Source: Arachnopeziza araneosa (Eukaryota; Ascomycota; Leotiomycetes; Helotiales; Arachnopezizaceae). From it: a DNA stretch of 64,000 bases. The DNA is taken from contig QYAI01000009.1 of assembly GCA_003988855.1 (NCBI GenBank), positions 248,001 through 312,000 on the forward strand, in the 5' to 3' direction. Of this stretch, positions 20,116 through 31,753 are shown piece by piece. Below the pieces are notes generated by a model. The model did no database searches and had not been told where the DNA came from. It saw only the letters and a program-made list of their open reading frames with translations. Numbering within the stretch: the stretch's first letter is position 1; each line of letters begins with the position of its first letter. Position numbers and translations under genes: made by a program.

Positions 20116-22443
20116 TTAAAGAAAATCGTCGATGGACCTGGTGATCGGTGCTTCCCCCTTCATAGGTGGGCTTCTGGGATCTTCTTTGACGATCAATGAA
20201 TTTCGATTCGCCGGGCTTGGAAAGAATGAGCTCCGCGGAAATTCAAACGTCCTTGGTGAAAAGAGAGCTGGTGTAGGAGGAACTTCTGCCTCAACACCGA
20301 AATTGCGTGAGAAAGACTGGAGTGGGTTATTGGTCATCTCATTCAGGCGTGGAGACATGAGCGCCTCCCATTCATTAGTTTCGCGGTGCGAATGATCCTG
20401 AGGGATGGCGGAAGTATTCCCAAAATATGATTGCTCATTGCGTCTTTGATTTTCACCAAATCCAAAGTCAAAAGCGCCTAAGCGAGCAACTGCAGAATCA
20501 ATCGCAGAGGAAGGTTCAGGGATCTCATCCTGCTTGGTAACAGCGTCTCTCGCTGAGGTGCTAGGTGTTGAATTTCCTCGTGCCCGCGATGGAGTAACTG
20601 GACTCTCAACTGCGTCTGCTGAGAGTGTCGGTCTGTGCTTCACAGTTGTCTTCCGGATTGTGTTATTCTTGTCAGCCTTCTTCTTTTCGATAACTTTTTT
20701 GAAATCATTGAGAGAGAATAGAAGGGACATGTTCGGGTTAACCCAACGAGACTTTGACTGAGCAAGCTTGTACGCCTCATTCGGCCCTAGATCTTGGTTG
20801 ATGTACATCCCATAAGCAATAATCAAGGTCGCAGATCGACTAGCACCTTGTTGGCAGTGTACAAGCACTCTTTTGCCTTCCTTGGTTCTGGCCTCGATCA
20901 ATTCACACAGATCCCAAAGCTCATCTTTCACGTCAGTATTATGGTCCCAAGGCACGTGGATGTACTCGGGTTGTTTCATCTCAGCATTTGGCCTGGGAGT
21001 GGTTGGTGAAGACTCGGTCGAACCAGAAGGTTGAACTTCAAAGGCAGTTCTGAAGGACATTATAGTAGCTGCAGTGTCTGGTGGCATATCACTCAACGCA
21101 GAGCTCGAGGTCGCACTCGTTGGATCTGATCTTGTGCCATCCCTTTCTTTCTCTTCAGCCAGCTTAAAGGGATTCTTCACCTCACGAGCGACATTGACGA
21201 TCACATCAAATTTCATTGCCTCCTCTTTTTTCGGTTCCAGATACAGATGAACGCTTGGCTCATGCATTAGCACAGGCCCGTCGGGATATGATGGAGACTT
21301 TGCATCCTCTCCTGAGTGCGGTCTATCAAAGCTATCACCACCAACCGTAACACCTGGAACCCTGGTGGCCATTTGCATTCCGATGGGAGACTCACGTACG
21401 TCTTCATTGATCGTAAAGGTGTTCGTTGCAACGTTCGAATCCTTGAGTCTTGACGTCGCCAAAGGTAGTTTAGGTAATTTTAATGCCATTCCACCCTTTG
21501 GTCCAAAGCCAGGCGTTGAGAGCATTTGAGGTGTGGATATTGAGTGTTTCAAGCTTCGCCGTGCCAACATTGAAGACATGCCAGCTGAACCAAGTGGTTC
21601 AGGCGAAATAGATAGATTGTTAGCAGCTCCGGTATTTAAACTGAGTAGACTTGGCTTCTTCCTTGCCTTCAACGTGGGTGGTTTTATAAAAGACGGCGAT
21701 GAGGGTTCAGAGGTCTGAAATGAATCAATAGTCGGGCTAAGATTTAACGCAAGACTTTTAGGATTTTTGGGCTTTCGAGGTGATGGGGAGGTCATTGGCC
21801 GCCCATCCATCAAAGGTAGTTGAACGGGATTACTGTCCATCTTCAGGGTTTGGAATGAATCTAGTCCAAATGTTGAGCCAGAAAATGAAGATAACGGTAC
21901 CAGAGTGACAGGCGACTCTGGCGACGAACTTGGAGATGGATCCGATAATGAAGAAGAGTCGACAGTGGAGATAGTTGTTGTTGGTGAAGAGTCTGTTGAA
22001 TCAGAGGCTTGCGTTGATGTGCTCTCTCTGTGCTGGTGTGAACGTATTTGAGAGCGCAAGTGCATGTGGTCATTCCCAGCTTCGTTTTCCTGCCGTTGTT
22101 CTGTAGGTTGATTGAATGCTGATCCAGAGAATTTCGGAGGCCCGTGTCCCGAAGTTTCTATCGGCGTCGAGTCCATGTCATATACAGACATGAATGAGGG
22201 GATATGATTTTCGTACATTCTTGGTCCTGCAGCTGATGGCATCATTGAAGAATATCCCCGCCCCTCTTGAGTAGACGGCGCCGAAAACCTGTCGGCACGT
22301 TGTCTAGATTTCTTCGTCTGAAGACCAGCTGTTCTGGAAGTAGTTGTTCTGTCTATGGAAGGCGGAGTCGAGATCGCAACAGCAGTGAAGGACCTCTTCA
22401 AAGTTCGAGTGTTAGCACTGGTGGGAACCGAAACAGAAGCCAT
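20116..22443 (-). CDS. Dual-specificity protein phosphatase (MAP-kinase-phosphatase type)
   Basis: An intronless 775-residue frame with a catalytic domain at about residues 395-590 inside long disordered S/T/P-rich arms. The active-site loop is HCQQGASRS, with nucleophile Cys530 and Arg536. The general acid is likely Asp500 in HVPWDHNT, 30 residues upstream. The AYxLAQSKSR...NPNMSLLFSL stretch after the loop is typical of fungal MAP-kinase phosphatases such as Msg5 and Pmp1, which dephosphorylate Thr and Tyr of the cell-integrity or pheromone MAP kinases. The long N-terminus is basic and serine-rich, with many SP/TP sites suited to feedback phosphorylation. The substrate is inferred from family only. 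The leader may extend far upstream (see gap 22444-26280). Confidence 0.9.
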   Translation of the reverse strand: MASVSVPTSANTRTLKRSFTAVAISTPPSIDRTTTSRTAGLQTKKSRQRADRFSAPSTQEGRGYSSMMPSAAGPRMYENHIPSFMSVYDMDSTPIETSGHGPPKFSGSAFNQPTEQRQENEAGNDHMHLRSQIRSHQHRESTSTQASDSTDSSPTTTISTVDSSSLSDPSPSSSPESPVTLVPLSSFSGSTFGLDSFQTLKMDSNPVQLPLMDGRPMTSPSPRKPKNPKSLALNLSPTIDSFQTSEPSSPSFIKPPTLKARKKPSLLSLNTGAANNLSISPEPLGSAGMSSMLARRSLKHSISTPQMLSTPGFGPKGGMALKLPKLPLATSRLKDSNVATNTFTINEDVRESPIGMQMATRVPGVTVGGDSFDRPHSGEDAKSPSYPDGPVLMHEPSVHLYLEPKKEEAMKFDVIVNVAREVKNPFKLAEEKERDGTRSDPTSATSSSALSDMPPDTAATIMSFRTAFEVQPSGSTESSPTTPRPNAEMKQPEYIHVPWDHNTDVKDELWDLCELIEARTKEGKRVLVHCQQGASRSATLIIAYGMYINQDLGPNEAYKLAQSKSRWVNPNMSLLFSLNDFKKVIEKKKADKNNTIRKTTVKHRPTLSADAVESPVTPSRARGNSTPSTSARDAVTKQDEIPEPSSAIDSAVARLGAFDFGFGENQRRNEQSYFGNTSAIPQDHSHRETNEWEALMSPRLNEMTNNPLQSFSRNFGVEAEVPPTPALFSPRTFEFPRSSFFPSPANRNSLIVKEDPRSPPMKGEAPITRSIDDFL

Positions 22444-25400
22444 GACCGAAGGTAGCTGAGGTAGAAATGTAAACCAAGTGACCCTCGAAAGGCACCATCT
22501 TTCTCAAGAGTTTGCAGACATTGGTGACGGACAGCAGAAGATGTTCAACACGTGTGCCCCGTTGCCCTGTTCAGTCAAGGGAAGCCGCCTGAGTGAGATG
22601 AAGGAAGAGAAGAGATTGACTTAATGGAAGGGAAGTAATTACCAACAAGTTTGCGGCGCTTCGAAGATGGTTGATTTGAGGCGACCTTCGTGCTTAGCGC
22701 CTGTGGATGTTGCAAGTCGATACGCCTCGAGTTATTGCAAGGGCTGAACAAGGAGAAAGCTCAAGGTTCTGGTCGTGATGGTAAATGATCGTAGGCGTGC
22801 CGACGGATGAGAAACAATCACCGCCACAAAGGAAGTACAGCCCCGAAGAATCAACCGGATGGATCCTTCGTGTCGGCCAGTGGCGACGGGGAGTTGGCGT
22901 AGTCGCAATCGAATGGACGGAGCGCCAGCCGTGAGAGATGCCCTCGCTGAGCCAGTGTCGAGGTCGCAAGCTCAGCACGACAACCACGACAGGACGCAAG
23001 AATTGAGGTTCAAGATGCGAGGAGAACGAAGAAAGCCTCGAAGGTGTTGGCGACTGCAGAGAGAAGAGTGGATGATTATTGTTGGTCTAACTAAAGACTG
23101 TCAGTCAGCGCATGCAGCCAACCACAGCCCGCCACCCTGATGCACGATTGGGCTCCCTTTCCCAAAAATAGACACAGGCGCCAATTTCTAGGCGAATGAG
23201 AAGCATGAAAAAAGAGCCTTACCAAAGGAGTCTGGAACGGGATGGTGAGTGCAATTCAGACAAATCAGATCCCGCATGCGAGCCTGGGAAATATCTTTTC
23301 GTTCTTGTTTGCAACAAAGGCGATATTGGAAGGGCCGTCTGGAAGTATGTTCGGAGAACGAGGCCGTCGAGAGAATCCTTCCCCTGCTCCCGACTCCGAA
23401 GTATAATGAAGCAGTCTATTATTAAGCTGAAAGGCGGCCGTGAAAGCAGTCGAGTCGAAATTAGGAATTATTATGGCAGGAGAAACGCAGAACGTTGGTG
23501 TGTTTTGTCGCTCTGGCGGCCTTTGAAACCCAACCTCCCAGCGTGACCGAGTAAAGAAATACCCACGATCTCGAGTGCTCTCCGTTTCAGCTCGCAGATG
23601 ACGCCCTGGTAGAGAGTGGTCGTGGACGTCTGGTGAGGAGGTGAAGAGGAATCTCGGCGGTGATTGAGAGATGTCGGTCGATTAGGGTATCTCGACGCAT
23701 GCGACAGCAGGGAATCAGAAAGCCTCGAGGCAGCCAGATCCGTGTCAGATATCCATTGTCGAATAGAGAGACACTGCTGAGTGAGAGGGACCAAAAAAAA
23801 GGGTTGAAGGTAGAGAGAGGGAAGATGTAGAAGGAGAGCAAAGGGCAGCAGCCAAACTCAGCACAAGATGGAGTTTGCGGTGGTTTTTTTCCCAGCGAAC
23901 GGAGGATCGACGACGGCGGCGGCGGCGATGGGGGGCAGTACTGTAGGTAGGTTCGCTCGAGAACTGGAGCAGCGTCACAGCGAGAGGCTATTCTTATTCG
24001 CAGACTGTTATGCTACACTGGGCCGCAGTCACAGAACCATGTCCAGGTCGGGGGCCTGTTGATGGCGCTATTGGAGGCAAATTGGACCCTCGTTCGGTCT
24101 GAAACACGCTGCTTTGCTTTCAAGCCCACAGCGCAGATGCAGTCGACCAAGACGCTGCCAGCCCTGATGCGGAAATTTGCCTGGCGCCACGAAACCAACC
24201 AAGGACGCGTGCGGTTGCCAGCCCACGAGCCCCTTTTCTTCTTCGTCTTTCTTCCGTGCCTTGGGGATCACGTGGGGCAATCTGTGATCTTGTTCTCTCC
24301 TGGTCCCTCCTCCCTTCCTTCATCTCATCTCTCTAAAGATAGACCCGTCAATAATCCGCAGATAGCAGGCAGGCCTCCTTTTAATAGAACAAGCGACCCT
24401 ACGCCGGCCATCTCCCGCGCCTGTTGATGCTCATCACCATCTTCTCTTCCTGTTGGTTCGTCTCAAGTTTCAATCAGCATGAGACGGACCTGGCGTTTGA
24501 TACAAAATGATGGAAACACCTCGCATTGCAATGCCCATATTCTCAGGAGCCGCAACTTCCTCGCCTGCAAGACCAGACTGCAGCACTCACGTGGTGTTTG
24601 GTATATGGATGTTCAACAACAGGTATATTGAGGTCCTGGAGACGTGCAAGATTCTGAGCCCATCTCGGTTTGAACATTCAGATCACGGGCACAGTTGACA
24701 TGGAATGAGACGTGAAGAGTAGAGTCGAACAGAATTCCATACGTGCAGTCCATCTACGGGCACCAGACTCTCGTTCAACCTTAGACGTCACCGTTGAGGT
24801 TACTACGGTGAGACATCGAAGAAAGCCAGAGACTAAAAATCGGACACTTTCTCAATCTTGGCAAGGCGAGCCACCCGAGCTATTCAATCATGACGATCAA
24901 TCCAGATCATGGGAGGTATCATATCGTGCGCCTCCTCAAGACGCCAAGAACTCAAAAGTGTTGCAAAACTTCTCTTGTCTCCTGTCTTCTGTCTCAGGAA
25001 ATCCCCAAATCCTCATCCTCTTCACTATGGACACGTCAACATAATTGTTTTGTGCAGCTCTCGATGTCTCATGCCTCCGCATTGGCCAATCCTGCGGGTG
25101 TTCTGTTGTTGTCTTGCTGCAACATTCAGCTGCAATGCAACAATTGAGCTATCGAGCTCTGACGCTCGAAATCAGAGCTGCAGAAAGTGTGGGCTCGCTA
25201 ACTTTTTCTGCATTATCTTTGGCAGACTCGCCGTGTTGAAGTTGCCACCTGGCCGTGCTCGACAATGCTTTTCTTCTCCTGATATGCATGGCCGAAGACA
25301 GTCGACGAATTGCGGTGGCCGGCAGCCACGACATGCAGTAGTCAGTACCACGCTGCCTCATGGCGGTGACGCCTAGGTAAGCGGGAGTCGTTGATTTTGG

Positions 25401-26280
25401 TCACTTTCGTCCCATCCTGTCTGGAGATCATAAGGGTATGCAAACTGTTCAGTACGAGCCTCCGAGGTTTGTACGACCAGTTTCAGAGCCACGAGATCTT
25501 CCCCAAAGAGTTCTATAGTAGCTAATGCTCGTCATTGGAACCCCACCTGCAGTATGAATCTGCCAATATCTCGAAAGCACTACTTGAAACAGCTGATGAT
25601 TGACATCAGACTTGAAGACTAATGTACCATCTAGTACGGCTGCACAACAGAACTGCAGGATTCGGTTCAAAAGAAACGTTTTTGGTGCTCCCCAACAAAG
25701 CTTGGTGCAGCTCCTCGACAACATTTAGCCTCCGGATAACCCCTGTGGCATATTCCCAGCCAGTCCGGAGTATCTCAAAAGGAACGGAAGACTCCCAAAC
25801 GGCTTGGTTGAAACCTGCTGCCATGAATCGCGTTTGGCGGCTTGCGCTCTGGGTTTCTCGTACCGCTCATCATACATGTCGCTGAGGATTGATAGAGTGT
25901 TTAGAGTCGTAAGGGCCACACAGAGTGAGAGAAGAGAAGAGGTCGGTTCGGCTTTGATACCGGAGGCGGGTTGGCTTGGTTGAGGAATCGCTAGGTACAG
26001 GGCATTCCATAGGACCAACGCTGAGATGAGAGTACTTGAAGTAATAAGATAGTATGTGCGGTGCTTAATAAAAAGCCTGTTTCCAGGTACCTCGACTACT
26101 ACTCTCCCGGTCTGTTCTCTTGCATAGAGGATGTGACAGCGTGCAGGATCACGACGCGGGAGACGCACTGATCTGAATGTTGACTACTGACAAGAAGGTG
26201 ATGCGTGGGCAAATGAAATAAGACCGGACAGAATCTCGTTCCCCTCTCCTCCTCCATTTCTCCTCTGCAAGCTCGGAAGC
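22444..26280. other. Largest gene-poor gap, about 3.8 kb
   Basis: No gene is securely supported except the doubtful minus-strand frame listed at 25725. Immediately upstream of the phosphatase ATG, the minus strand reads TTTCTACCTCAG then 12 bases then ATG, a good acceptor; and near 23560-23840 it is CT-rich with possible donors. A long spliced leader of the phosphatase reaching to about 23.8 kb is therefore possible. The plus strand is CT-rich at about 24285-24340 and 24425-24470, without a convincing coding frame after it. Confidence 0.5.
25725..26168 (-). CDS. Doubtful small two-helix membrane protein, start unknown
   Basis: A 147-codon open frame whose first listed codon is GTG, so it would need an upstream exon; the AACATTCAG acceptor-like sequence lies just upstream on the minus strand. 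Codon choice is gene-like (many C-ending codons). The translation contains two hydrophobic segments (TYYLITSSTLISALVLWNAL and SLLSLCVALTTLNTLSILSD) followed by a charged SDMYDERYEKPRAQAAKR stretch. I do not recognise a family. It may be a terminal exon of a small membrane protein or chance. Confidence 0.3.
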   Translation of the reverse strand: MRLPRRDPARCHILYAREQTGRVVVEVPGNRLFIKHRTYYLITSSTLISALVLWNALYLAIPQPSQPASGIKAEPTSSLLSLCVALTTLNTLSILSDMYDERYEKPRAQAAKRDSWQQVSTKPFGSLPFLLRYSGLAGNMPQGLSGG

Positions 26281-28967
26281 ATGGCCGATGCTCCTCCAGA
26301 GACTCTGAGAGAATTCACTGCAAGCCGGCTCCCGACATATCGACATGTTGATGTCGTTCGAAAGGCTCCTGGCATCGGCATGGAGCCCGGCGAGGGCAGC
26401 GGGCCAACGGTTTTGCCAGAATCGGTAGACGATGTGCTGTCAACGTCCGGCGAGAATAATGAGCATAGCAGAGCACATAATCCCCCACCGCAACACTCAC
26501 GAACCAAATCCGTGAACAACATCACGACTTCGCCTCCGCATCGCGACTCGAGCCTCACTGCACCCCGGATCGCGAGACACCTCACCTTCCCGGCCGACTT
26601 CTCGACGCAGCCGCCAGGAACCCCCCACGACAACGCTCTTCCTGCGCAGCAAACACCTTCCTCTCAGAAAGCAAGGAGGAATCCCCCTGCTGCGACACTA
26701 CGGAAAGATAACAATGGGCCTCCGCTGTCAATGATCACCCAGGGATACTACGGAGCCCTCTCACCCACAACCGACTGGGTCGCCCAGCAGTCCAAGTCCA
26801 TCAGCATTCCCACCAGTGCGAACACGCAAAACGAACAACCTTCTTCCACCACACCCGGGACCAAGTCAGCGCGGCCCTCGTCGACACTGATCAAGCCGAT
26901 CCGCGGCTTCAAGCCTTCTTCGCGTCGGCAGAGTGACGAAATGGCGTCACGCAGGTCTTCGCAGGACGCAGACAACACCATGCGAACAGGAGGGGGCCAC
27001 AGCAAATCATATTCACAAGGTGCAAACCGGATAGATCCGGATGAGCAGAATAGCGACGAGAGTGATTTATTCCTCAGAGCGGCACAGGAGGAGGAGCATT
27101 TGTCTCGACGAACTACTATCACCACCGAAGACTCACCAAGTCGATCAAACAACAGAAGGGTAAGAGACTTTGTACACCCTCGACGAGGGATAATCCCCGA
27201 TTCCTATCTGCCTCCTACAGAGTCACACAGACTCGTCTTCCTCAATCTATCACCGTCATTTAAGCTTAAAACATTGTATTACCTGTGGCTTGACTGATAC
27301 ATTTCTAGTCCCGAATCGGTCAACGGGGGTCTGATACCCTATTTAATAATGGCCTTTCTCGTCGCCGCGGGTCTAACGAGGTCACAAATGAATCAAGCAC
27401 AATAACTATGTCGGAAAATATTGGCCAGGCGTTGACCTATCACTCAAATGCTCGGGATCGTCCATCGGCCTCGGATGACGTTGGTAAGAGCAGATACTAT
27501 GGAGGAAACACAAGATCGACGCCGAACACGCCCAGAGGTTTGAATAGCAGAGAAGTGTCACCACCTGAATCCCAAGCTTCTTATGGGGGGCGGAGAACAT
27601 CGGTTCCAGATGCGACATTACCACCACCAAGATCAACTTACAGAGCATCAAACTTATCATACTCGACTCCACGAAACTACAACCCATCACCACTAGTATC
27701 TCGTACGACAGAACAACAAGACACGCCCGATGCACCTCGTGTAGTGGAAGGCACCGAGTCTACCGTGTCCACAACAGCACCGTCGACGGTCTGGGATGAA
27801 TTAGATGATATAAAGTCTCGCATCCATCGGCTCGAGTTGACAGGAAAGTTACCTCCAACCTCTGGAGCTGCAATGACAAGAGCTTCAAATGATCGCCCTC
27901 CAACAGCTACAACCACTATCACAACAATATCTTCTTCACCAAAGCGTGGTCGAGCAAATAGCATCTCCCCTATTGAACAGATTAGTGTGGATCCAGCCAC
28001 TCATGAGGTTCATCCAAATCTTCAAGCTGCTTTAGCCAAATCAAAACCACTCCTAAGCGAGGAGATCTACAAAGCCCTCGAAGCTACGACCTTGGACGCG
28101 CTTGCGATGTCTGTAATGATGGGTAGCTCCGGTCAGCCTGGACCGATATCGAGCTCACAATCGATTGTTGGAGGAGCTGGTTCTGTTACAGACCGACAGG
28201 TTCGCCGCAAGGCCAACAGCCTATGTCAAAGTCTTACAGAGTTATGTTTAGCTTTGACAGAAGGTAAAATTGATTCGCAGGCTACTATACGACCAATTAG
28301 TCGTGATGCCGAGATTCGTCCAGTTCCAGAACCAATCAACACTCAGCGACAAGTGGTCAACACGGATCTAGCTAGAGTGAAGTCAAGTCCCAGAGCCCTC
28401 AGCCGACTGGAAGCAAGACGGAGTAGTCTACTCGCTACTAGTACTGTACCAAGTCCTCGATTCAATCCAACGGAGCCTGGAACTCCAACACAGACCATGG
28501 CGGCAGGCAGGCGTACCTCTTTACTTCTTAGAAACCGACGAGGAGCAACTGAAGAGCCCGAGGAGGACGAAGCGAGTCGATTCCGAGCACCCTCCAGAGC
28601 AGTGACAGAAGTGAATCAAATGAGGAATTCTACAAGAGAGTATACCTCTCAGCAACCCCTTCCTGAAAGGCAACCCTCCGTACAGTCATCATTACCGGTC
28701 AGGAGACATTACACATCTACGAGTCTTTCGAGTCCAGCAGCGACTACTATGCCACCTGTCTCTAGTTTGAGTGGACGGAGATATCTCGATCGATCAACTC
28801 CAGAAAAGGATATGAATAACCTTACCAGGATAACCGATGATCGAGTTCAAAGGAAAGCTTCGTTCAGTCAAACTCTTGGCTTAGGAAGGACCGGCAGTCT
28901 TACCAGGAGAACGCGGCAGCCGTCTGCAGCGGATTTCTCGCCTGCTGGTCAGAGAAGCGGATACTAG
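26281..28967 (+). CDS. Large disordered Ser/Pro-rich fungal protein of unknown role
   Basis: Exons 26281..27159 and 27309..28967 (149-nt intron) give 845 residues. Most is predicted disorder: S, P, T and R-rich, with many RRxS-type sites that suggest kinase regulation. Around genome 27780-27870 lies a short conserved-looking helical block, WDELDDIKSRIHRLELTGK, followed by LPPTSG. This block is familiar from filamentous-fungal proteins that databases sometimes name LPXTG cell-wall anchor proteins; that name is misleading, since there is no signal peptide or C-terminal anchor here. A second ordered region occurs at about 28010-28270 (HPNLQAALAKSKPLLSEEIY then alternating helices to LCLALTEGK), which could be a dimerisation module. 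The function is unknown; a cytoskeletal or septal scaffold is a guess. ATG context is GAAGCATGG. Confidence 0.85.
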
Positions 28968-29727
28968 AAGAAGTTGTATCTGCATGCAAAACCTATTGTA
29001 TCAATATTGTTCAGAGTATAAGGAAAGGAATGATTCTTGGGTCTGGACCCAATTTTACGCACATCGCAAGGGCGTCCGAGATACCCAATCCAGAATAACG
29101 TTTGCATGAAATGGAATCAAATCAGACGACGCAATGGGTTACGGCAACAAGGGATATTGAAGCATAGCGGGCATTGCATCAGTTTTTACATACACATTTC
29201 AGTTGTGTCTTCCTGTATGGCAACGAATGTAATATTAGGGATTGACTATGGAGTATGAAGCGATTCCTGGGCAGAGATTACCAAGAGCAAGCAAGGGTGG
29301 CTAGAGTGATAATATTTGAATGTACAATAAGTTCGGCCGCTCATGTTCGTATGGTAAATTCATTATGTTTTTAAATCCACAATTGAGTTCTCGCTTTCGG
29401 TTCTCTCCGACAAATATCTGTAAACTTCGCCTGCAAAAATTAAGGCTGATCCAACTCATAGTTTATACTAGGCCCCTCTCCGCTCAATGTTCAAAGACTT
29501 AGACCCTTATATTTACCTACCTAGGTCGCTAACCTCGTTATTGAATTACACGTGACATAAGAATCCGGCCAACCATCTTCTTGTATGGGCTGCAGCAGGT
29601 AGCGTGAGGCCTACTACCTTCTACCTGCTTCTTTCTCCGCGCATTCAAAGTCTTCATTTGCAACGTCGATACGTTTCGCTCTAGGAGATATAAAGAACCA
29701 TCAAGCGCCAAATACTATACACTAGCA
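28968..29727. other. Intergenic
   Basis: 760 bases between two plus-strand genes. It contains AT-rich 3' flanking DNA, then a more mixed promoter region. Short frames here have no ATG or no recognisable content. Confidence 0.5.
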
Positions 29728-30686
29728 ATGGCTGCAAACGAAGATCAAGCTCCCGCCTTTACGACTACTCAAGATAAGGCTACGCATCAGTCTCCTACCA
29801 GGCATAGTACTTCTTTGAATATTCAACCCATGAATGACTTCGTGAAGGAGCAAGAGGAATTGGACGCGCAACTCGACGCCACGAAGACTTTGCAGAACCC
29901 ACGGAAGAAAACCAAGCCAATCAGGGTTCTTGAGCCAAAGATCAAGGCTGAGGAGGAAAGTGCAATTGAGGAAATTGGAAGTTCAAACTGGGTTGGGAAG
30001 CTTCACGGTGGGTGTTCTAGTAGCTAAATTGAAATTGTTCCGCCTAAATTTCCCTAGAATATCGCCAAGCTCATCCTGTTCCAGGAGAAGGCTCTGAGTT
30101 TATCGAGATGGGTAACGATGACGCATACCTTCCTAGGTTCACTTGCAGTGTCACTATACGTGAGGCTCTCGAACAAGAATTTGGAGGCCATGTTTCATTT
30201 GCGGTCAAAAAGACAGCTAAGCAATACGCCGCTAAGAAAGCAATCGATTGGCTTGTCGAACACAACCGCATTCCAAATCATAGCTCAGTAAGGTCCCCTA
30301 AGACCAAACAATCTGCTCAATATACTACTCCACAGATGACCAGATCAGACTCTACTACTTCTTCTTCACCTTCAGAGGGTAGCGACTCGCCAGCTCCGGA
30401 AATACCATACACTACTCAGGTTCCCCTATTGTGCCATAAACTAGGATTTAATGTCCCCCGTTACGAGATCACACAAATGAGTCTTGGTAGCCCATTTTGC
30501 GACGTTTACGCAGATTTTGGTGGAGATCCGCACATAACGGGCAAAGTCGGGCAGGTACGCAATGTGTATGGAAAGAAGCAGGCAAAACAAGATTGTGCTA
30601 GGCAAGTGATTGCGTTCCTGAAGAAGATCGAGAAGCAAAGGCTGGCTCAGCCCGAGGATGAGGACAGAGCCGAAAACGTCCTCTGA
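29728..30686 (+). CDS. Protein with two double-stranded RNA-binding domains
   Basis: Exons 29728..30007 and 30058..30686 (50-nt intron, CCCTAG acceptor) give 302 residues. The first about 90 residues are acidic/basic linker. A dsRBD-like domain spans about 93-170: KLHEYRQAHP at its start and the signature helix SFAVKKTAKQYAAKKAIDWL at its end, where the AxKxAKxxAAxxA pattern marks the RNA-contacting end. A second domain at about 215-290 starts VPLLCHKLGFNVPRYEIT and ends VYGKKQAKQDCARQVIAFLKK, also with the KKxAK pattern. No RNase III or helicase domain is present. Such stand-alone dsRBD proteins occur as RNA-silencing or RNA-editing cofactors in animals and plants; for fungi the role is unclear. 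The intron falls inside the first domain. Confidence 0.85.
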
Positions 30687-31753
30687 GCAACGGAGAAGAA
30701 AATGGAGCCAAAGTTACCAAGGTTGATTTCTAAAAGCCCATTTGTACTCAACTGGGGCTTCTTTGGAAGAGAAGGCATGACTTATGGATGTAACGACTGT
30801 TATGAGTTATGTGACTGCTGGGGCGTACATTCTGATTTTTTTTCTCTAGTATTATTGCAGCCTCGAGTATCTCCGATTAGTGTTTACAAAATGATGGGCA
30901 GCATAAAATATTCTCTCGCAACCAATCCATTCTCTCCTCGAGATTTTTGGTCTGAAAATATGCAGAATAATGAATTTTCTATCCCTTCGAATATTCACTG
31001 GCGTCCTCTCATCCCCACATCTGAAATATCTTTCCTCTATGACGGAGCTCACAAGGGTGCACTGCCGATACAAAAAAGGCAGCTTCGAATTACCCAAGCC
31101 AGGCTGAGAGTTTTCTCAACGGCCACTTCCGAGGAGGATCGTCCAGCTCATGATTAAAACGGCTTCGATAGATTCTCGTGCCACGAAGTTAGCTTTGCGG
31201 ATCCAGATAAGTGGTTGAGGGAAGGGAGAACGCGGTCCCTTATTGTTGGGTGTGGTTTTGGTCATTTATAGGGAGCGATTTTTGGGCTTTGTGTATTTAA
31301 GATCGAGTCAGGCTATTTATGCGTGGATTGATTGATTGATTGATTGAGATTGGATTGGATCGGGCTCTGAATCTTGAGGGGACGATGACTAGGTTTTAAA
31401 TATATACCTAGTCTTATTTCACCCCCGAAGATTCAGGGTGGTGATATTATCCATTGGACGTGGTTAGTTTTCTGCGTGTTGCGGGATGGAATGGACGGAA
31501 AGTGGTTGGGATAGAGGTCATTGGAAAAAGGAATATCAAGATCAAGAAAAATATCGTACTCAGTGTAATAAACAACTCGGCTAGGATTTTGAGATTAGCA
31601 TTCACGTATCATTTCCAAAATTAGCGTGCGTCAAAATATTGCCAATAAGATATTCTGAGAGGAGATATCGCCTCTTCTCAACTCATTTAGCATCTTGAGT
31701 CTGATTAGGTTTATACTTTTTAAAATAACAAGCTTAGGTTGACTATCTAACAT
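30687..31753. other. Intergenic between convergent dsRBD and TPT1 genes
   Basis: About 1.07 kb. A 151-codon ATG frame begins at 30702, 16 bases after the dsRBD stop, but has no recognisable content and is more likely 3' untranslated sequence. A short (GATT) microsatellite lies at 31326-31345. The right part is A/T-rich. Confidence 0.5.
31326..31345. repeat. (GATT)5 microsatellite
   Basis: Five perfect GATT units in intergenic DNA. Confidence 0.9.

Noticed and set aside
24909..25376. 155-codon plus-strand frame
   Set aside because: Cysteine- and arginine-rich mixed translation without a recognisable domain; codon choice does not look like neighbouring genes.
30702..31157. 151-codon ATG frame just after the dsRBD gene
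   Set aside because: It begins 16 bases after the stop of the dsRBD protein and its translation has no recognisable features; more likely 3' untranslated sequence.
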